NCBI RefSeq assembly: GCF_900129725.1
Contig: NZ_FQWQ01000002.1
Coordinates: 1,302,001 to 1,366,000, forward strand
Direction of reading: 5' to 3'
Source of the DNA: Chryseolinea serpens
GTDB lineage: Bacteria; Bacteroidota; Bacteroidia; Cytophagales; Cyclobacteriaceae
Length of the DNA stretch: 64,000 nt
Both the position numbers and the translations under genes were made by a program. The notes beneath the pieces were generated by a model. That model did not search any database, was not told where the DNA came from, and worked only from the letters and a program-made list of their open reading frames with translations. Below are positions 1 through 9,144 of this stretch, piece by piece. Each line of letters opens with the position of its first letter. The first letter of the stretch is position 1.

Positions 1-72
1 AGTTTTAACCATCCCCGATGTAGCCTTCCTGATGGAATGGGCCGTAATTTCGTTATTCAAAACAACCGAACC

Positions 73-918
73 ATGAAAACGCTATTCACTCCGGAACAAG
101 TGGCCCAATACAACACCGACGGATACATTGTTGTCGAAAACTTCTGCTATCCGCAGGAGATCGACCGGCTCATGACCATCGCCTACGAGGATAAGAACAT
201 CCGCTCCAATGCCTGGGACCTTGATGACCAGTCGGGTAAAAAGACAAAGCTTTCGCTTTGGTATACGCCCGGCAACAATCCCTATGGCTATCTCACGCGA
301 AGCGAGCGCATGGTGAACCGCGTGGCGCAGTTGATGGAGGGAAATGGTCGTATCTGTCACTATCATTCGAAGCTCATGCAAAAGGAACCTCGGGTGGGCG
401 GTGCCTGGGAGTGGCACCAGGATTATGGTTATTGGTATAAGAATCAATTTATGTATCCCGACCAACTGATGAGCGTGATGGTCGCGCTGACGACGGCGAA
501 TAAAGGCAACGGCTGTCTGCAGGTGATCAAGGGCTCGCATAAACTTGGCCGCGTCAATCATGGCTTTGCGGGAGAACAGGTGGGTGCAGACATGGTGATG
601 GTCAACAATGCCTTGAAAACCATGGAGCTGGTCTATTGCGAGTTGCATCCCGGCGACGCGCTTTTCTTTCACAGCAACCTGCTGCATCGTTCCGAAGCCA
701 ACCTGTCGGACAATTCGCGGTGGTCGGTGATCTCCTGCTACTCAGCCGAATCCAACCTAGCGTATAACGAGCCTTCTTCGGCGTGGAAAATTCCCGTGGA
801 GATCGTGCCCGACAACGCCTTGATGGAATGGGAAACCGAGTCGTTCTCGGAAAAAGATTTCTTGAAAAAAGAAAATGATGAAGCCCTGAAGGAGTCGGGC
901 TGGGAAACCAAATTGTGA
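73..918 (+). CDS. Phytanoyl-CoA dioxygenase (PhyH) family protein
   Basis: Predicted Fe(II)/2-oxoglutarate-dependent oxygenase of 281 residues, cytoplasmic (no signal peptide). The metal triad is visible: His and Asp in WHQDYGYWY (about residue 117) and the distal His followed by an Arg in FFHSNLLHRSEAN (about residue 205), as in the PhyH family. I start at the ATG at 73 (MKTLFTPEQV) because the family normally opens with a phrase like FTPEQVAQYNTDGY; an in-frame ATG at 37 would add 12 residues of unconvincing sequence. The natural substrate cannot be read from the sequence; members hydroxylate small molecules from phytanoyl-CoA to ectoine. No operon partner: the next gene is convergent. Confidence 0.85.
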   Translation: MKTLFTPEQVAQYNTDGYIVVENFCYPQEIDRLMTIAYEDKNIRSNAWDLDDQSGKKTKLSLWYTPGNNPYGYLTRSERMVNRVAQLMEGNGRICHYHSKLMQKEPRVGGAWEWHQDYGYWYKNQFMYPDQLMSVMVALTTANKGNGCLQVIKGSHKLGRVNHGFAGEQVGADMVMVNNALKTMELVYCELHPGDALFFHSNLLHRSEANLSDNSRWSVISCYSAESNLAYNEPSSAWKIPVEIVPDNALMEWETESFSEKDFLKKENDEALKESGWETKL

Positions 919-963
919 GCTTGACTTAAAGAATTGGCCTGGGATGGAGCTAGCTTCACATGA

Positions 964-1623
964 CTAGTTCTTTTTCCGGGCCGTTGTTTTTCTTGCTACC
1001 GTCTTCCTGGTGGCGGTCTTCTTGGCCGCCGTTTTTTTTGGCGCACGTTTCTTTTGAATTTGGTCCAAGGTCTTCCCGGACTTGGCTGAGCGGTCCTTTA
1101 AAAGAATGTCACCGGTGGTGGCATATTCATCTTTGGTCTTCATAAGCAGCCACGCGTTTTCGCCCCGGGCGCTGGTTTTTACGAGGGCAAATTCTCCCTT
1201 TAATTTTTCGCCAAGCATAACAAACTTTAGCTTGCCGGCATGCAGCTGGTGAAGCAACGCTTTGTCTTCCTCTTTCTTCGAAGCAAAGGGTCCATCGGCT
1301 GCGGCATACGCCCCCGCATCCCAAACCATGACCGTGCCGGCGCCGTAGTTGCCTTCTGGGATGGTTCCTTCAAAGGTCCGGTAGTCATAGGGATGATCTT
1401 CCACCATCATGGCGAGACGCTTCACGGAAGGGTCCATCGATGGGCCTTTCGGGACGGCCCAACTTTTGAGCACGCCGTCCATCTCCAGGCGAAAGTCGTA
1501 GTGAAGGTGGGACGCCGCGTGTTTTTGAACGACAAATGTATGCGCAGCACCGGCAGACTTTCCGCCGGTGGGTTCTGGGGTTTCGCTAAAGGCCCTTTTC
1601 TTTTTGTAGGTTGTTAAGCTCAT
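964..1623 (-). CDS. Stand-alone LigD-type 3'-phosphoesterase domain protein
   Basis: 219-residue protein matching the DNA polymerase/ligase N-terminal (3'-phosphoesterase) domain of bacterial LigD, which trims 3'-phosphate and 3'-ribonucleotide ends during non-homologous end joining. Visible core: HTFVVQKHAASHLHYDFRLE, the WAVPKGPS phrase, then EDHPYDYRTFEG and GNYGAGTV, which carry the His/Asp/Arg active-site positions. The polymerase and ligase domains are absent and no Ku or ligase gene is nearby. The last 25 residues are a Lys/Ala/Thr/Arg tail of histone-H1 type (repeats like KKTAAKK, RKTVARK), likely for DNA binding. Start at 1623 (MSLTTYKKK) rather than the long upstream extension to 1860, whose composition is not protein-like. 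Confidence 0.85.
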   Translation of the reverse strand: MSLTTYKKKRAFSETPEPTGGKSAGAAHTFVVQKHAASHLHYDFRLEMDGVLKSWAVPKGPSMDPSVKRLAMMVEDHPYDYRTFEGTIPEGNYGAGTVMVWDAGAYAAADGPFASKKEEDKALLHQLHAGKLKFVMLGEKLKGEFALVKTSARGENAWLLMKTKDEYATTGDILLKDRSAKSGKTLDQIQKKRAPKKTAAKKTATRKTVARKTTARKKN

Positions 1624-1635
1624 ATTCTTTGGCGT

Positions 1636-1755
1636 AAGAAATGCGTTAAACCACCCTCCTTCGCTGAAGCTTCGGCGGGCAAGCAAAGTTAAAGCAAAGC
1701 ACTGCGTTTCCTTGCGTCTTTCTTTGCTCGCCGAACAGGTGAGGCGGTTCAACAA
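1636..1755. repeat. Degenerate dispersed repeat, copy A
   Basis: Intergenic stretch with a hairpin (CTTCGCTGAAGCTTCGGCG) followed by TTGCGTCTTTCTTTG, GCTCGCCGAA and AGGTGAGGCGGTTCAA. The same three blocks in the same order occur at 53286-53346 with small changes and an 11-bp insertion. It looks like a small palindromic intergenic repeat of unknown function; only two copies are in the window. Confidence 0.4.
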
Positions 1756-1931
1756 CGGATTAACCCAACAAAATTGTGCCAGCCCTACACAGCATCCCAA
1801 CCCTACTGAATCGAACAAAATGTGGAAAATCCACGCCAACCGCTCAACACTATTCCCCAACGCTTTTTGGGGTGGCCTGTAGCGCGAACGCCCGCAATGC
1901 TTACCTTTAGACGCGTTATTTTTAAGATCTC

Positions 1932-3254
1932 ATGAAAGCATCGGTACTCGTCGTCGACGACGAAGAGAATCTTCGGAAGTTGCTCTCCCGCGTGGTGGAG
2001 TTGGAAGGCTATACGGTTACGCAGGCGGCGTCGGTGAAGGAGGCCATCAAGGCGCTGCAACACGACCTGTTCCAGGTGGTCATCTCGGACGTAAAACTTC
2101 CCGACGGCAACGGCATCGATCTGACGGCCCGGATCAAAAAAGAATATCCCGGCGTGGAAGTGATCGTGCTCACGGCCTATGGCACCATCGCGGATGGCGT
2201 GAAAGCGATCAAGAACGGCGCGTTCGATTATCTCACAAAAGGCGACCACCAGGAGCGCATCATTCCCCTGCTAAGCAAGGCCGCCGAGAAAGCCATGCTG
2301 CAACAAAAAGTGGTGGCGCTGGAATCACTGCTCCAAAAGAAATTTGGGTTCAACAATATTCTCGGCGAGAACAAACGTCTGACAGATTGTATTGCGCTTG
2401 CTGAAAAAGTCGCTGCCACCGATACCAGCGTTTTGTTGCTGGGCGAAACGGGAACGGGGAAAGAAGTGTTTGCGCAGGCCATCCACTATGAAAGTCCGCG
2501 CAAATCGCGATCGTTCGTGGCGTTGAATTGCAGCGCGTTCCCGAAAGACTTGTTGGAAAGCGAATTGTTCGGTCATGCCGAGGGCGCGTTCACGGGCGCC
2601 ACCAAATCGAAAAAAGGCTATGTCGAGGAAGCGCACGAAGGCACCTTGTTTTTGGATGAGATCGGCGAGATGAACATCGACCTGCAAGCCAAACTTTTGC
2701 GCGTGATCGAGACCGGCGAATACTATCGCGTGGGCGACAGCAAGCCCCGGAAAGTCAACACCCGTTTCATTGCCGCGACCAACCGAAACCTGGAGAAGGA
2801 ATCGGATGAAGGGCATTTTCGCAAGGATCTGTATTACCGGCTCTCGGTATTCACCATCGCCCTTCCTTCACTTCGCGACCGGAAGGACGACATCGGGATC
2901 CTGGCCCGGTTTTTTATCACGCAGTTTTCCATCAAAACCAACAAGCGCGAACCCGCCATGAGCGCTGCGTTCCTGAAAGCGTTGGAGCAGCATCCCTGGA
3001 AAGGAAATATACGCGAACTGAAAAATGTCATCGAACGCAGCGTGATCCTTGCCGACGACGAGCTCACCGAGTCGGTGCTCCCTTCTGACTTTGCTATCGA
3101 CGAAAGTCGCGACTCCTTTGAGCTTGCCGTGGCCGAAAAACACCACATTTTAAAAGTGCTCCGCCATACACAGGGCAATAAAACGCAGGCAGCAAAACTT
3201 TTGGGCATTGCCTTAACCACGTTGTATCAAAAAATAAAAGAGTACAGCCTCTGA
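1932..3254 (+). CDS. Sigma-54-dependent response regulator (NtrC family)
   Basis: 440-residue response regulator. Receiver domain at about residues 4-118 with acidic pair D9/D10 and phospho-acceptor D53 (VVISDVKLP). AAA+ sigma-54 activator domain at about 140-370 with Walker A GETGTGKE, the sigma-54 contact loop GAFTGA, and Walker B LFLDEIGE. Fis-type helix-turn-helix at the C-terminus (NKTQAAKLLGIALTTLYQKI). All residues for ATP-dependent open-complex formation by RNA polymerase-sigma-54 are present. It lies 1.2 kb upstream of kdpF, on the same strand, and the histidine kinase at the end of the kdp cluster has no other regulator near it, so I infer it controls kdp in place of an OmpR-type KdpE. 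That link is inference; I found no clear -24/-12 promoter before kdp. Confidence 0.9.
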   Translation: MKASVLVVDDEENLRKLLSRVVELEGYTVTQAASVKEAIKALQHDLFQVVISDVKLPDGNGIDLTARIKKEYPGVEVIVLTAYGTIADGVKAIKNGAFDYLTKGDHQERIIPLLSKAAEKAMLQQKVVALESLLQKKFGFNNILGENKRLTDCIALAEKVAATDTSVLLLGETGTGKEVFAQAIHYESPRKSRSFVALNCSAFPKDLLESELFGHAEGAFTGATKSKKGYVEEAHEGTLFLDEIGEMNIDLQAKLLRVIETGEYYRVGDSKPRKVNTRFIAATNRNLEKESDEGHFRKDLYYRLSVFTIALPSLRDRKDDIGILARFFITQFSIKTNKREPAMSAAFLKALEQHPWKGNIRELKNVIERSVILADDELTESVLPSDFAIDESRDSFELAVAEKHHILKVLRHTQGNKTQAAKLLGIALTTLYQKIKEYSL

Positions 3255-3263
3255 ATCCTGGAC

Positions 3264-3845
3264 TTAATTTCCATTGACCGCGCTGACAGTTTTTGCCTTC
3301 GGGTCGAATCGCATGGCCGTGCAGAGGCAAAACTTGCGACCGGTGCGTTTCAGGATGTCGTGGTTCACGCACAGCTCACAACCTTTCCAGAATTTTTCGT
3401 CACGCGGCATTTCGGAAAATGCGGTTGGATAAAAACCTAGTGCTGTATTGATCTTCATAACGGCAGGGCTGGTAGTGATGCCTATTACGCTTGCTTCCGG
3501 ATATTTTTCGCGGCACAAGTCAAACAATGCTTTTTTAAGGAGGGTGGCCAATCCGTGTTCACGAAATTCCGGGGCAACGATCAGCCCTGAGTTGGACACC
3601 ATGGCGCCGTTGTCGAATTCGTTCATGTAACAAAATCCGGCCCAGCGGCCGTCATGGTGAAAGGCCATCAAGGCTTTCCCTTCGCGTATGTAGTGGGCGA
3701 TGGTTTCGGGTGAGCGCTTGCCGATGCCTGTGCCCCTCGCTTTTGCACTTTCCTCCATCGTTGCAGCGATGCGTGGCGCCAGGTGGAGGTGTTCGGTGGT
3801 TGCTTGTTGGATGTTAAAATGATGATGACTACTGTCTTCGTCCAT
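3264..3845 (-). CDS. GNAT acetyltransferase, N-acetylglutamate-synthase-like
   Basis: 193-residue GNAT-fold acetyltransferase. The CoA-binding region is APEFREHGLATLLKKAL (Q/RxxGxG/A motif). The C-terminal phrase FWKGCELCVNHDILKRTGRK plus CLCTAM, with four cysteines, is characteristic of the GNAT protein that heads arginine operons (beside argG) in Bacteroidota and is thought to make N-acetylglutamate. Here it stands alone, without arg genes, so it may be a paralogue with another substrate. The start at 3845 (MDEDSSHHHFNIQ) fits the family; upstream in-frame ATGs at 3890 and 3956 would add low-complexity sequence. The three histidines near the N-terminus are unusual. Confidence 0.75.
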   Translation of the reverse strand: MDEDSSHHHFNIQQATTEHLHLAPRIAATMEESAKARGTGIGKRSPETIAHYIREGKALMAFHHDGRWAGFCYMNEFDNGAMVSNSGLIVAPEFREHGLATLLKKALFDLCREKYPEASVIGITTSPAVMKINTALGFYPTAFSEMPRDEKFWKGCELCVNHDILKRTGRKFCLCTAMRFDPKAKTVSAVNGN

Positions 3846-3954
3846 ATCGGTGTGATCCGGTTGTTTGTGCGTGTCCTTAGCAACATCCATACCATCTGGC
3901 CACGCTGCCCTGTTTGCAAGGTCTGGCCTGGGGTGCCCTATGATTTCCGGAAAC

Positions 3955-3975
3955 ACCCTACGGATTCCGTAGGGT
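3955..3975. promoter_or_regulatory. Perfect 10+1+10 palindrome between divergent genes
   Basis: ACCCTACGGA and TCCGTAGGGT form a perfect inverted repeat around one base, in the divergent gap between the GNAT gene and the small gene at 4000. Position and symmetry suit an operator for a dimeric regulator; a cruciform or RNA hairpin is the alternative. The 10-mer CCCTACGGAT recurs in another inverted repeat at 56203-56224. Confidence 0.45.
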
Positions 3976-3999
3976 AGGCTCCGGGGTGCATCTTCCTAA

Positions 4000-4425
4000 A
4001 TGACTGTTATTGAACCCCTTAACGGTTCCGGCATTCCTGTTGCCCTGAGCGGTGTAAATCATTCACAACACTATATGATAACCGAACGAATAGCCCTGGT
4101 CATGCTGGATGGCGAAGTTCCCGAAAGGAAAGACGACCCCCATTATACACGGCAGTTTTACAAATCGATCCAGGCTTTTGCCAACGCTTCGTTGAAGCTG
4201 TGCGACGAAGGTAAATTCAAAAAACTCGAACAGTTTTTGAAAGTCGCCTTTCGTCTTTTCAAGGAAGGAAACGAGACCGTGAAAAACGGCGTCGTGGACA
4301 TCTACCTGTACACGCTCGCCCACTCACTCGACCAACGACCCAATGCGCGGAAGTGGATTGAGCCGTTTATGCCGGGTGAGCTTCGGATTGCTTATGCCCA
4401 GTTGCATCACGCTTCGAGTCTTTGA
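4000..4425 (+). CDS. Small protein of unknown function upstream of kdp
   Basis: Not recognised with certainty. 141 residues if started at 4000; an in-frame ATG at 4075 (MITERIALVMLDGEVPERKDD) would give 116 residues and removes a less conserved-looking N-terminus. Soluble, no signal peptide or membrane segment. The body is helical, with a phrase like KLEQFLKVAFRLFKEGNETVKNGVVDIYLYTLAHSLD suggesting a compact helical domain. It sits 72 bp before the kdp micro-ORFs on the same strand, so it may belong to the potassium locus, but nothing in the sequence gives a function. Confidence 0.6.
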   Translation: MTVIEPLNGSGIPVALSGVNHSQHYMITERIALVMLDGEVPERKDDPHYTRQFYKSIQAFANASLKLCDEGKFKKLEQFLKVAFRLFKEGNETVKNGVVDIYLYTLAHSLDQRPNARKWIEPFMPGELRIAYAQLHHASSL

Positions 4426-4497
4426 GACAACGTGCTTAAGGCTTCTCAACTCCCCATCACAACATTCTAAATTTCACTATACCAAAATCTAAGTCGT

Positions 4498-4581
4498 ATG
4501 CTAACCATCATCTTTCTCTTGTCGTTCCTGCTGAGCTTCCTGCTCTTCTTCAAATCTGTCGACTATTTCGAAAAAATATAA
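4498..4581 (+). CDS. 27-residue single-span membrane micro-protein before kdpF
   Basis: Micro-ORF starting MLTIIFLLSFLLSFLLFF and ending KSVDYFEKI: one hydrophobic helix of about 18 residues and a short charged tail. It precedes kdpF by 10 bp, is in the same transcription direction and has the same shape as KdpF (one helix, charged end), so it may be an extra small subunit or stabiliser of the KdpFABC pump, or an alternative KdpF. Too short for statistical support; the argument is position and hydrophobic pattern. Confidence 0.55.
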   Translation: MLTIIFLLSFLLSFLLFFKSVDYFEKI

Positions 4582-4591
4582 ACGCGCTGCC

Positions 4592-4672
4592 ATGATCATT
4601 GCACTCTTCATCTTATCCATAGCCGTGTTTTGCTACCTACTCTATGTATTGGTAAAACCGGAAAAATTTTAA
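4592..4672 (+). CDS. kdpF: KdpF, small subunit of the K+-transporting ATPase
   Basis: 26-residue peptide MIIALFILSIAVFCYLLYV followed by LVKPEKF. One transmembrane helix and the terminal KPEKF phrase are the family pattern for KdpF, which stabilises the KdpABC complex in the inner membrane. Its stop codon overlaps the first possible kdpA ATG (TAATG), which suggests translational coupling. Confidence 0.8.
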   Translation: MIIALFILSIAVFCYLLYVLVKPEKF

Positions 4673-4683
4673 TGCCGAATCGT

Positions 4684-6399
4684 ATGAACACAGAAATCAC
4701 AGGCATCATCTTCACCTTCCTGATCACGGTGGCCCTGGCCTCCCCCTTGGGAAAATATATCGCCAAAGTTTTTGGCGGCGAGCGCACCTTCACCGATTTT
4801 TTGAATCCGGTGGAGCGCTTTATCTATCGCATTTGCGGCATCGATCCAAACGAGAGTATGGATTGGAAACAGTTTCTCAAGGCCATGTTGACCATCAACA
4901 TGGTGTGGTTGTTTTATGCCTTCTTCATGTTGATGTACCAGGACAAATTGCCACTCAATCCCGATGGCAACGCCGGGCAAACCCCTGACCTGGCTTTCAA
5001 TACCGCCATCAGCTTTGTGGTGAATTGCAACCTCCAGCACTACTCGGGTGAATCGGGCCTCACCTACCTGACGCAGCTGCTGGTGATCACCTTTCTCCAG
5101 TTTGTGAGCGCCGCTACCGGCATCGCCTGCCTGGTGGCCCTGTTCAACGGGCTGAAAGAAAAGACCACGAACAACCTTGGAAACTTCTGGAGCATCTTCA
5201 TCAAGACCAATACACGGATCTTGCTCCCGCTTTGTATCGTCATGGCCATATTGCTCGCCTTCAACGGTAGCCCCACGAGCTTTGACGGCAAGGATGCCAT
5301 CACCACACTGCAAGGCGACGCTGTGCAGGTTTCGCGTGGACCGGCAGCTGGCATGATCGCCATCAAGCACCTGGGCACTAACGGTGGCGGATGGTTTGGC
5401 GCCAATTCGGCGCATCCCCTGGAGAATCCCAACTACTTCACCAACATCCTGGAGATGGTAGCGCAGGTGATCATTCCCGTGGCGATGATCTTCGCATTAG
5501 GCTTTTACATCCGCAAGAAAAAATTTGCTTACGTGATCTTCCTCGTCATGACCGTGGGCATGCTGTTCTTGCTGATCCCAACGGTGATCACCGAGTTGCA
5601 CGGCAACCCGGCCATCGCACAAATGGGTGTTACACAAAACACTGGGGCGATGGAAGGAAAGGAGGTTCGATTCGGCCCGGCTGCGTCTGCGTATTGGAGC
5701 ATCGTGACAACGATCATCTCGACCGGCTCGGTGAACTCGATGCACGACAGTTCCATGCCGCTCTCGGGCATGATGCAATTGTTGGGCATGATGGTGAACG
5801 GATTTTACGGTGGCTGCGGTGTGGGTATCCTGAACTATTATATCTACATCATCATCGCCGTGTTTATTTCCGGCCTGATGGTAGGGCGCACACCCGAGTT
5901 TATGGGTCACAAAGTCGAAGCGCGCGAAGTAAAGATCGCCATGATCGTGACGCTGTTCACTGCGTTGATCACGAAAGGCTTTACGGCGCTGGCCGCGTAC
6001 ATGGTGGCCCATCATCCCGACGTGGCGTGGGCGGTTAAACCCTCGGGCTGGCTGAACAATCCCAGCTACCACGGCTTTTCCGAAATGCTATACGAATACA
6101 CTTCGGCCAATGCCAACAACGGCAGTGGGTTTGAGGGACTTGGCGACAATAATATTTTCTGGAACGTGACCAGCGGTTTTGCGCTGATCCTGGGTCGGTT
6201 CATTCCGATCATCGGTCCCGTGGCCATTGCCGGCTTGCTCGCGAATAAAAAATTCATTCCGGAAAGTGGTGGCACGTTGAGAACGGATTCTTTCACATTT
6301 GGTATGATGACTTTTGCCGTGATCATTATTGTCACCGCCCTGTCATACTTCCCTCCGCTCGCCCTGGGCCCCTTGGCCGAATACTTCTCTTTAAAATAA
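4684..6399 (+). CDS. kdpA: KdpA, K+-binding and channel subunit of Kdp ATPase
   Basis: 571-residue polytopic membrane protein of the superfamily of K+ transporters; it forms the K+ selectivity filter and passes ions to KdpB. The opening MNTEITGIIFTFLITVALASPLGKYI, the GTNGGGWFGANSAHPLENP loop (about residues 235-255) and the later GLGDNNIFWNVTSG loop are typical KdpA pore-region signatures. The length is normal. The start at 4684 matches the family opening; the alternative ATG at 4672 overlaps the kdpF stop and would add MPNR. It is followed by kdpB after 7 bp. Confidence 0.95.
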   Translation: MNTEITGIIFTFLITVALASPLGKYIAKVFGGERTFTDFLNPVERFIYRICGIDPNESMDWKQFLKAMLTINMVWLFYAFFMLMYQDKLPLNPDGNAGQTPDLAFNTAISFVVNCNLQHYSGESGLTYLTQLLVITFLQFVSAATGIACLVALFNGLKEKTTNNLGNFWSIFIKTNTRILLPLCIVMAILLAFNGSPTSFDGKDAITTLQGDAVQVSRGPAAGMIAIKHLGTNGGGWFGANSAHPLENPNYFTNILEMVAQVIIPVAMIFALGFYIRKKKFAYVIFLVMTVGMLFLLIPTVITELHGNPAIAQMGVTQNTGAMEGKEVRFGPAASAYWSIVTTIISTGSVNSMHDSSMPLSGMMQLLGMMVNGFYGGCGVGILNYYIYIIIAVFISGLMVGRTPEFMGHKVEAREVKIAMIVTLFTALITKGFTALAAYMVAHHPDVAWAVKPSGWLNNPSYHGFSEMLYEYTSANANNGSGFEGLGDNNIFWNVTSGFALILGRFIPIIGPVAIAGLLANKKFIPESGGTLRTDSFTFGMMTFAVIIIVTALSYFPPLALGPLAEYFSLK

Positions 6400-6406
6400 T
6401 TGAGTC

Positions 6407-8476
6407 ATGACTAGAAAACGCAAAATAAAATTATTCGAGCCTGCTTTGGTGAGCTCCGCTTTCAAGCAGTCGTTCGTAAAACTTTCTCCCCGGCTGATGA
6501 TCAAGAACCCGGTGATGTTCACGGTGGAGTTGGGTACACTGGTGATGTTGTTTGTCATCGCCAACCAGCTCCTCACGGGTGATGCTTCGCAAGGTGCGCT
6601 GTGGTACAACGTGGTCGTGTTCATCATTCTCTTCGTCACCTTGCTCTTCGCCAATTTTGCAGAAGGGCTTGCCGAGGCCCGCGGAAAAGCGCAGGCCGAA
6701 AGTCTGCGCAAAACCCGGGAAACAACGCAAGCCAAAGTGCTTGCCGAAAATTCCAATCACATCAAAATGGTGCCTTCCTCACAGCTGAAGAAAGGTGACG
6801 TCTTCCTTTGTGAAGCCGGTGATACTATTCCTATGGACGGCGAGATCATCGAAGGCATCGCCACGGTGGACGAATCGGCTATTACGGGAGAATCGGCTCC
6901 CGTCATTCGGGAAGCGGGTGGTGATAAATCGTCGGTGACCGGTGGGACGAAAGTTCTTTCCGACAGCATCAAAGTGCGCGTGACCACTTCGCAAGGCGAA
7001 ACGTTTTTAGATAAAATGATCTCCCTCGTAGAAGGTGCCACACGTCAAAAGACACCGAATGAAATCGCGCTCACTATTTTGCTGGCGGCCTTCACGATGA
7101 TCTTCACCATTGTGTGTGTTACCCTGAAGCCGTTTGCTGATTATGCAAACACGCCCATTACCATTGCGGCCTTTATTTCACTCTTCGTGTGTCTTATTCC
7201 TACCACCATCGGCGGGTTGCTGTCGGCCATTGGCATTGCCGGTATGGATCGTGCGCTTGGCGCGAACGTGATTGCCAAGAGTGGCAAGTCCGTAGAAACG
7301 GCCGGCGACGTGGATGTGCTGTTGCTGGATAAAACAGGAACGATCACCATCGGCAATCGCAAGGCCACCCACTTTCATCCAGGCAAAGGCGTCAACGTGG
7401 ATAGTCTTATTGAAAGCGCCACGCTGGCTTCCTTGTCGGATGAAACGCCGGAAGGAAAATCTATTGTGGAGCTTGCGGCCACAAAAGGCTACCGGCATCC
7501 GGCTTCGATGGGAAGTCCCGAAGATCTTTCCTATGGCTTGCCCAATTCGAAGGTGATAAAATTCTCTGCCGATACCCGCACGTCGGGAATTGATTTGGAT
7601 GGCCGGATGATCCGCAAAGGCGCCTATGATGCCATCCGGAAACTGGTGGAGAAAAACGGCAACCGTTTCCCTGAGGAAATAAAAGCCACGGTCGACAAGA
7701 TCTCTTCCAATGGAGGAACGCCCCTGGTCGTGGCCGAGAATCACGTAGCGTTGGGTGCCATCGAATTGCAGGACATCATCAAGCCCGGCATTGCCGAACG
7801 ATTTGAGCGCTTGCGCAAGATGGGCGTGAAGACCGTGATGGTGACGGGCGACAATCCGCTCACCGCAAAATACATTGCCGAAAAGGCCGGCGTCGACGAC
7901 TTCATTGCCGAAGCCAAGCCCGAAGACAAAATGAACTACATCAAGGCAGAGCAAGCCAACGGCAAACTGGTGGCCATGATGGGCGACGGCACCAACGACG
8001 CTCCCGCCCTGGCGCAGGCCGACGTGGGCGTGGCCATGAACAGCGGCACACAAGCCGCCAAGGAAGCCGCCAACATGGTGGACCTGGACAGCGACCCGAC
8101 GAAGTTGATTGAAGTGGTGGAGATCGGAAAGCAGTTGCTGATCACGCGCGGAACGATCACCACGTTTTCCATTGCCAACGACGTGGCGAAATATTTTGCC
8201 ATTGTGCCGGCGCTGTTCATAACGTCCATCCCAGCCCTGCAAAGTCTCAACATCATGAACCTGAACAGCCCGGAGTCGGCCATTCTATCGGCGATCATCT
8301 TCAATGCGCTGATCATTCCGATGCTCATTCCGCTGGCCTTGCGTGGCGTGGCGTATAAGCCGATCGGGGCGTCGGCCCTGCTGAGAAGGAACCTCTTTAT
8401 CTATGGTTTAGGAGGGATCATAGCACCCTTCATCGGCATCAAGCTCATCGACGCCTTACTGGGTTTTGTCATCTGA
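6407..8476 (+). CDS. kdpB: KdpB, P-type ATPase subunit
   Basis: 689-residue catalytic subunit of the high-affinity K+ pump. The P-type hallmarks are all intact: TGES actuator loop ([11 protein letters not shown], about residue 160), phosphorylation site DKTGTIT (about 308), TGDNPLTA, and the hinge [20 protein letters not shown]. Membrane helices lie at about 35-75, 215-275 and in the last 110 residues, as in the family. It hydrolyses ATP in the cytoplasm to drive K+ through KdpA. Tight spacing to kdpA (7 bp) and kdpC (19 bp) marks an operon. Confidence 0.97.
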   Translation: MTRKRKIKLFEPALVSSAFKQSFVKLSPRLMIKNPVMFTVELGTLVMLFVIANQLLTGDASQGALWYNVVVFIILFVTLLFANFAEGLAEARGKAQAESLRKTRETTQAKVLAENSNHIKMVPSSQLKKGDVFLCEAGDTIPMDGEIIEGIATVDESAITGESAPVIREAGGDKSSVTGGTKVLSDSIKVRVTTSQGETFLDKMISLVEGATRQKTPNEIALTILLAAFTMIFTIVCVTLKPFADYANTPITIAAFISLFVCLIPTTIGGLLSAIGIAGMDRALGANVIAKSGKSVETAGDVDVLLLDKTGTITIGNRKATHFHPGKGVNVDSLIESATLASLSDETPEGKSIVELAATKGYRHPASMGSPEDLSYGLPNSKVIKFSADTRTSGIDLDGRMIRKGAYDAIRKLVEKNGNRFPEEIKATVDKISSNGGTPLVVAENHVALGAIELQDIIKPGIAERFERLRKMGVKTVMVTGDNPLTAKYIAEKAGVDDFIAEAKPEDKMNYIKAEQANGKLVAMMGDGTNDAPALAQADVGVAMNSGTQAAKEAANMVDLDSDPTKLIEVVEIGKQLLITRGTITTFSIANDVAKYFAIVPALFITSIPALQSLNIMNLNSPESAILSAIIFNALIIPMLIPLALRGVAYKPIGASALLRRNLFIYGLGGIIAPFIGIKLIDALLGFVI

Positions 8477-8495
8477 ATTTAAAATTGCAATACAA

Positions 8496-9059
8496 ATGAA
8501 AACGAATATCATTATATCGCTCAAACTTACCCTGGTGTTGTTGATCATCACCGCGGGATTATATCCGCTGCTGATTGCGGGCGCTGGCAAGGCCGCACCG
8601 GGTGGTGGAAAAGGTGAAACCCTTTCGGTCCATGGCAAAGTAGTAGGCTATGAACGCGTGGGACAAAAGTTTACGGAAGACAAGTATTTCTGGGGAAGGC
8701 CCTCCGCCGTGGAGTACAACGCCGCGGGTTCGGCCGGTAGCAACAAAGGCCCCAGCAACCCGGACTATCTCGCTACGGTGCAGGCCCGTATCGATACCTT
8801 CCTCGTGCACAATCCCGGCATCGCCAAAGAACAAATCCCTGCCGACCTGGTGACGGCGTCGGGTAGTGGATTGGATCCGGACATCTCACCGGAGGCCGCC
8901 CGAATTCAGATCGCGCGGATTGCGCGCGTCCGGAACCTGGGCGCCGATAAGCTCGAAGCCCTGGTGAACGCGCACATCGAAGGTCCCTTCCTGGGCATGT
9001 TCGGTCCCTCGAAAGTACACGTCTTAAAACTGAACATGGCTTTGGATGAATTAAAATAA
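8496..9059 (+). CDS. kdpC: KdpC subunit of the K+-transporting ATPase
   Basis: 187-residue subunit with one N-terminal membrane helix (about residues 6-28) and a periplasmic domain; it is needed for assembly and may raise ATP affinity of KdpB. Family phrases: YFWGRPSAVEYN, SAGSNKGPSNPDY, and the ending PADLVTASGSGLDPDISPEAA...Q. The ATG at 8496 (MKTNIIISLKL) is preferred over 8466, which would overlap kdpB and add non-family residues. Confidence 0.95.
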   Translation: MKTNIIISLKLTLVLLIITAGLYPLLIAGAGKAAPGGGKGETLSVHGKVVGYERVGQKFTEDKYFWGRPSAVEYNAAGSAGSNKGPSNPDYLATVQARIDTFLVHNPGIAKEQIPADLVTASGSGLDPDISPEAARIQIARIARVRNLGADKLEALVNAHIEGPFLGMFGPSKVHVLKLNMALDELK

Positions 9060-9144
9060 TGTCATCACTTTTGTGTGCCCGGCAGGAAGCAACGCACGTT
9101 GTCTTCCCGCCGCACACATCTCCTTTATCTTTTAGCACTATACT

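Noticed and set aside
4425-4498. Sigma-54 (-24/-12) promoter before the kdp micro-ORFs
   Set aside because: No GG-N10-GC pair with acceptable flanks was found in this gap or just upstream, so the proposed regulation by the NtrC-type protein has no promoter support yet.
4669-8242. Long antisense ORFs over the kdp genes
   Set aside because: They are shadows of high-GC third-position coding in kdpA and kdpB and contain His/Arg-rich, domain-free sequence.
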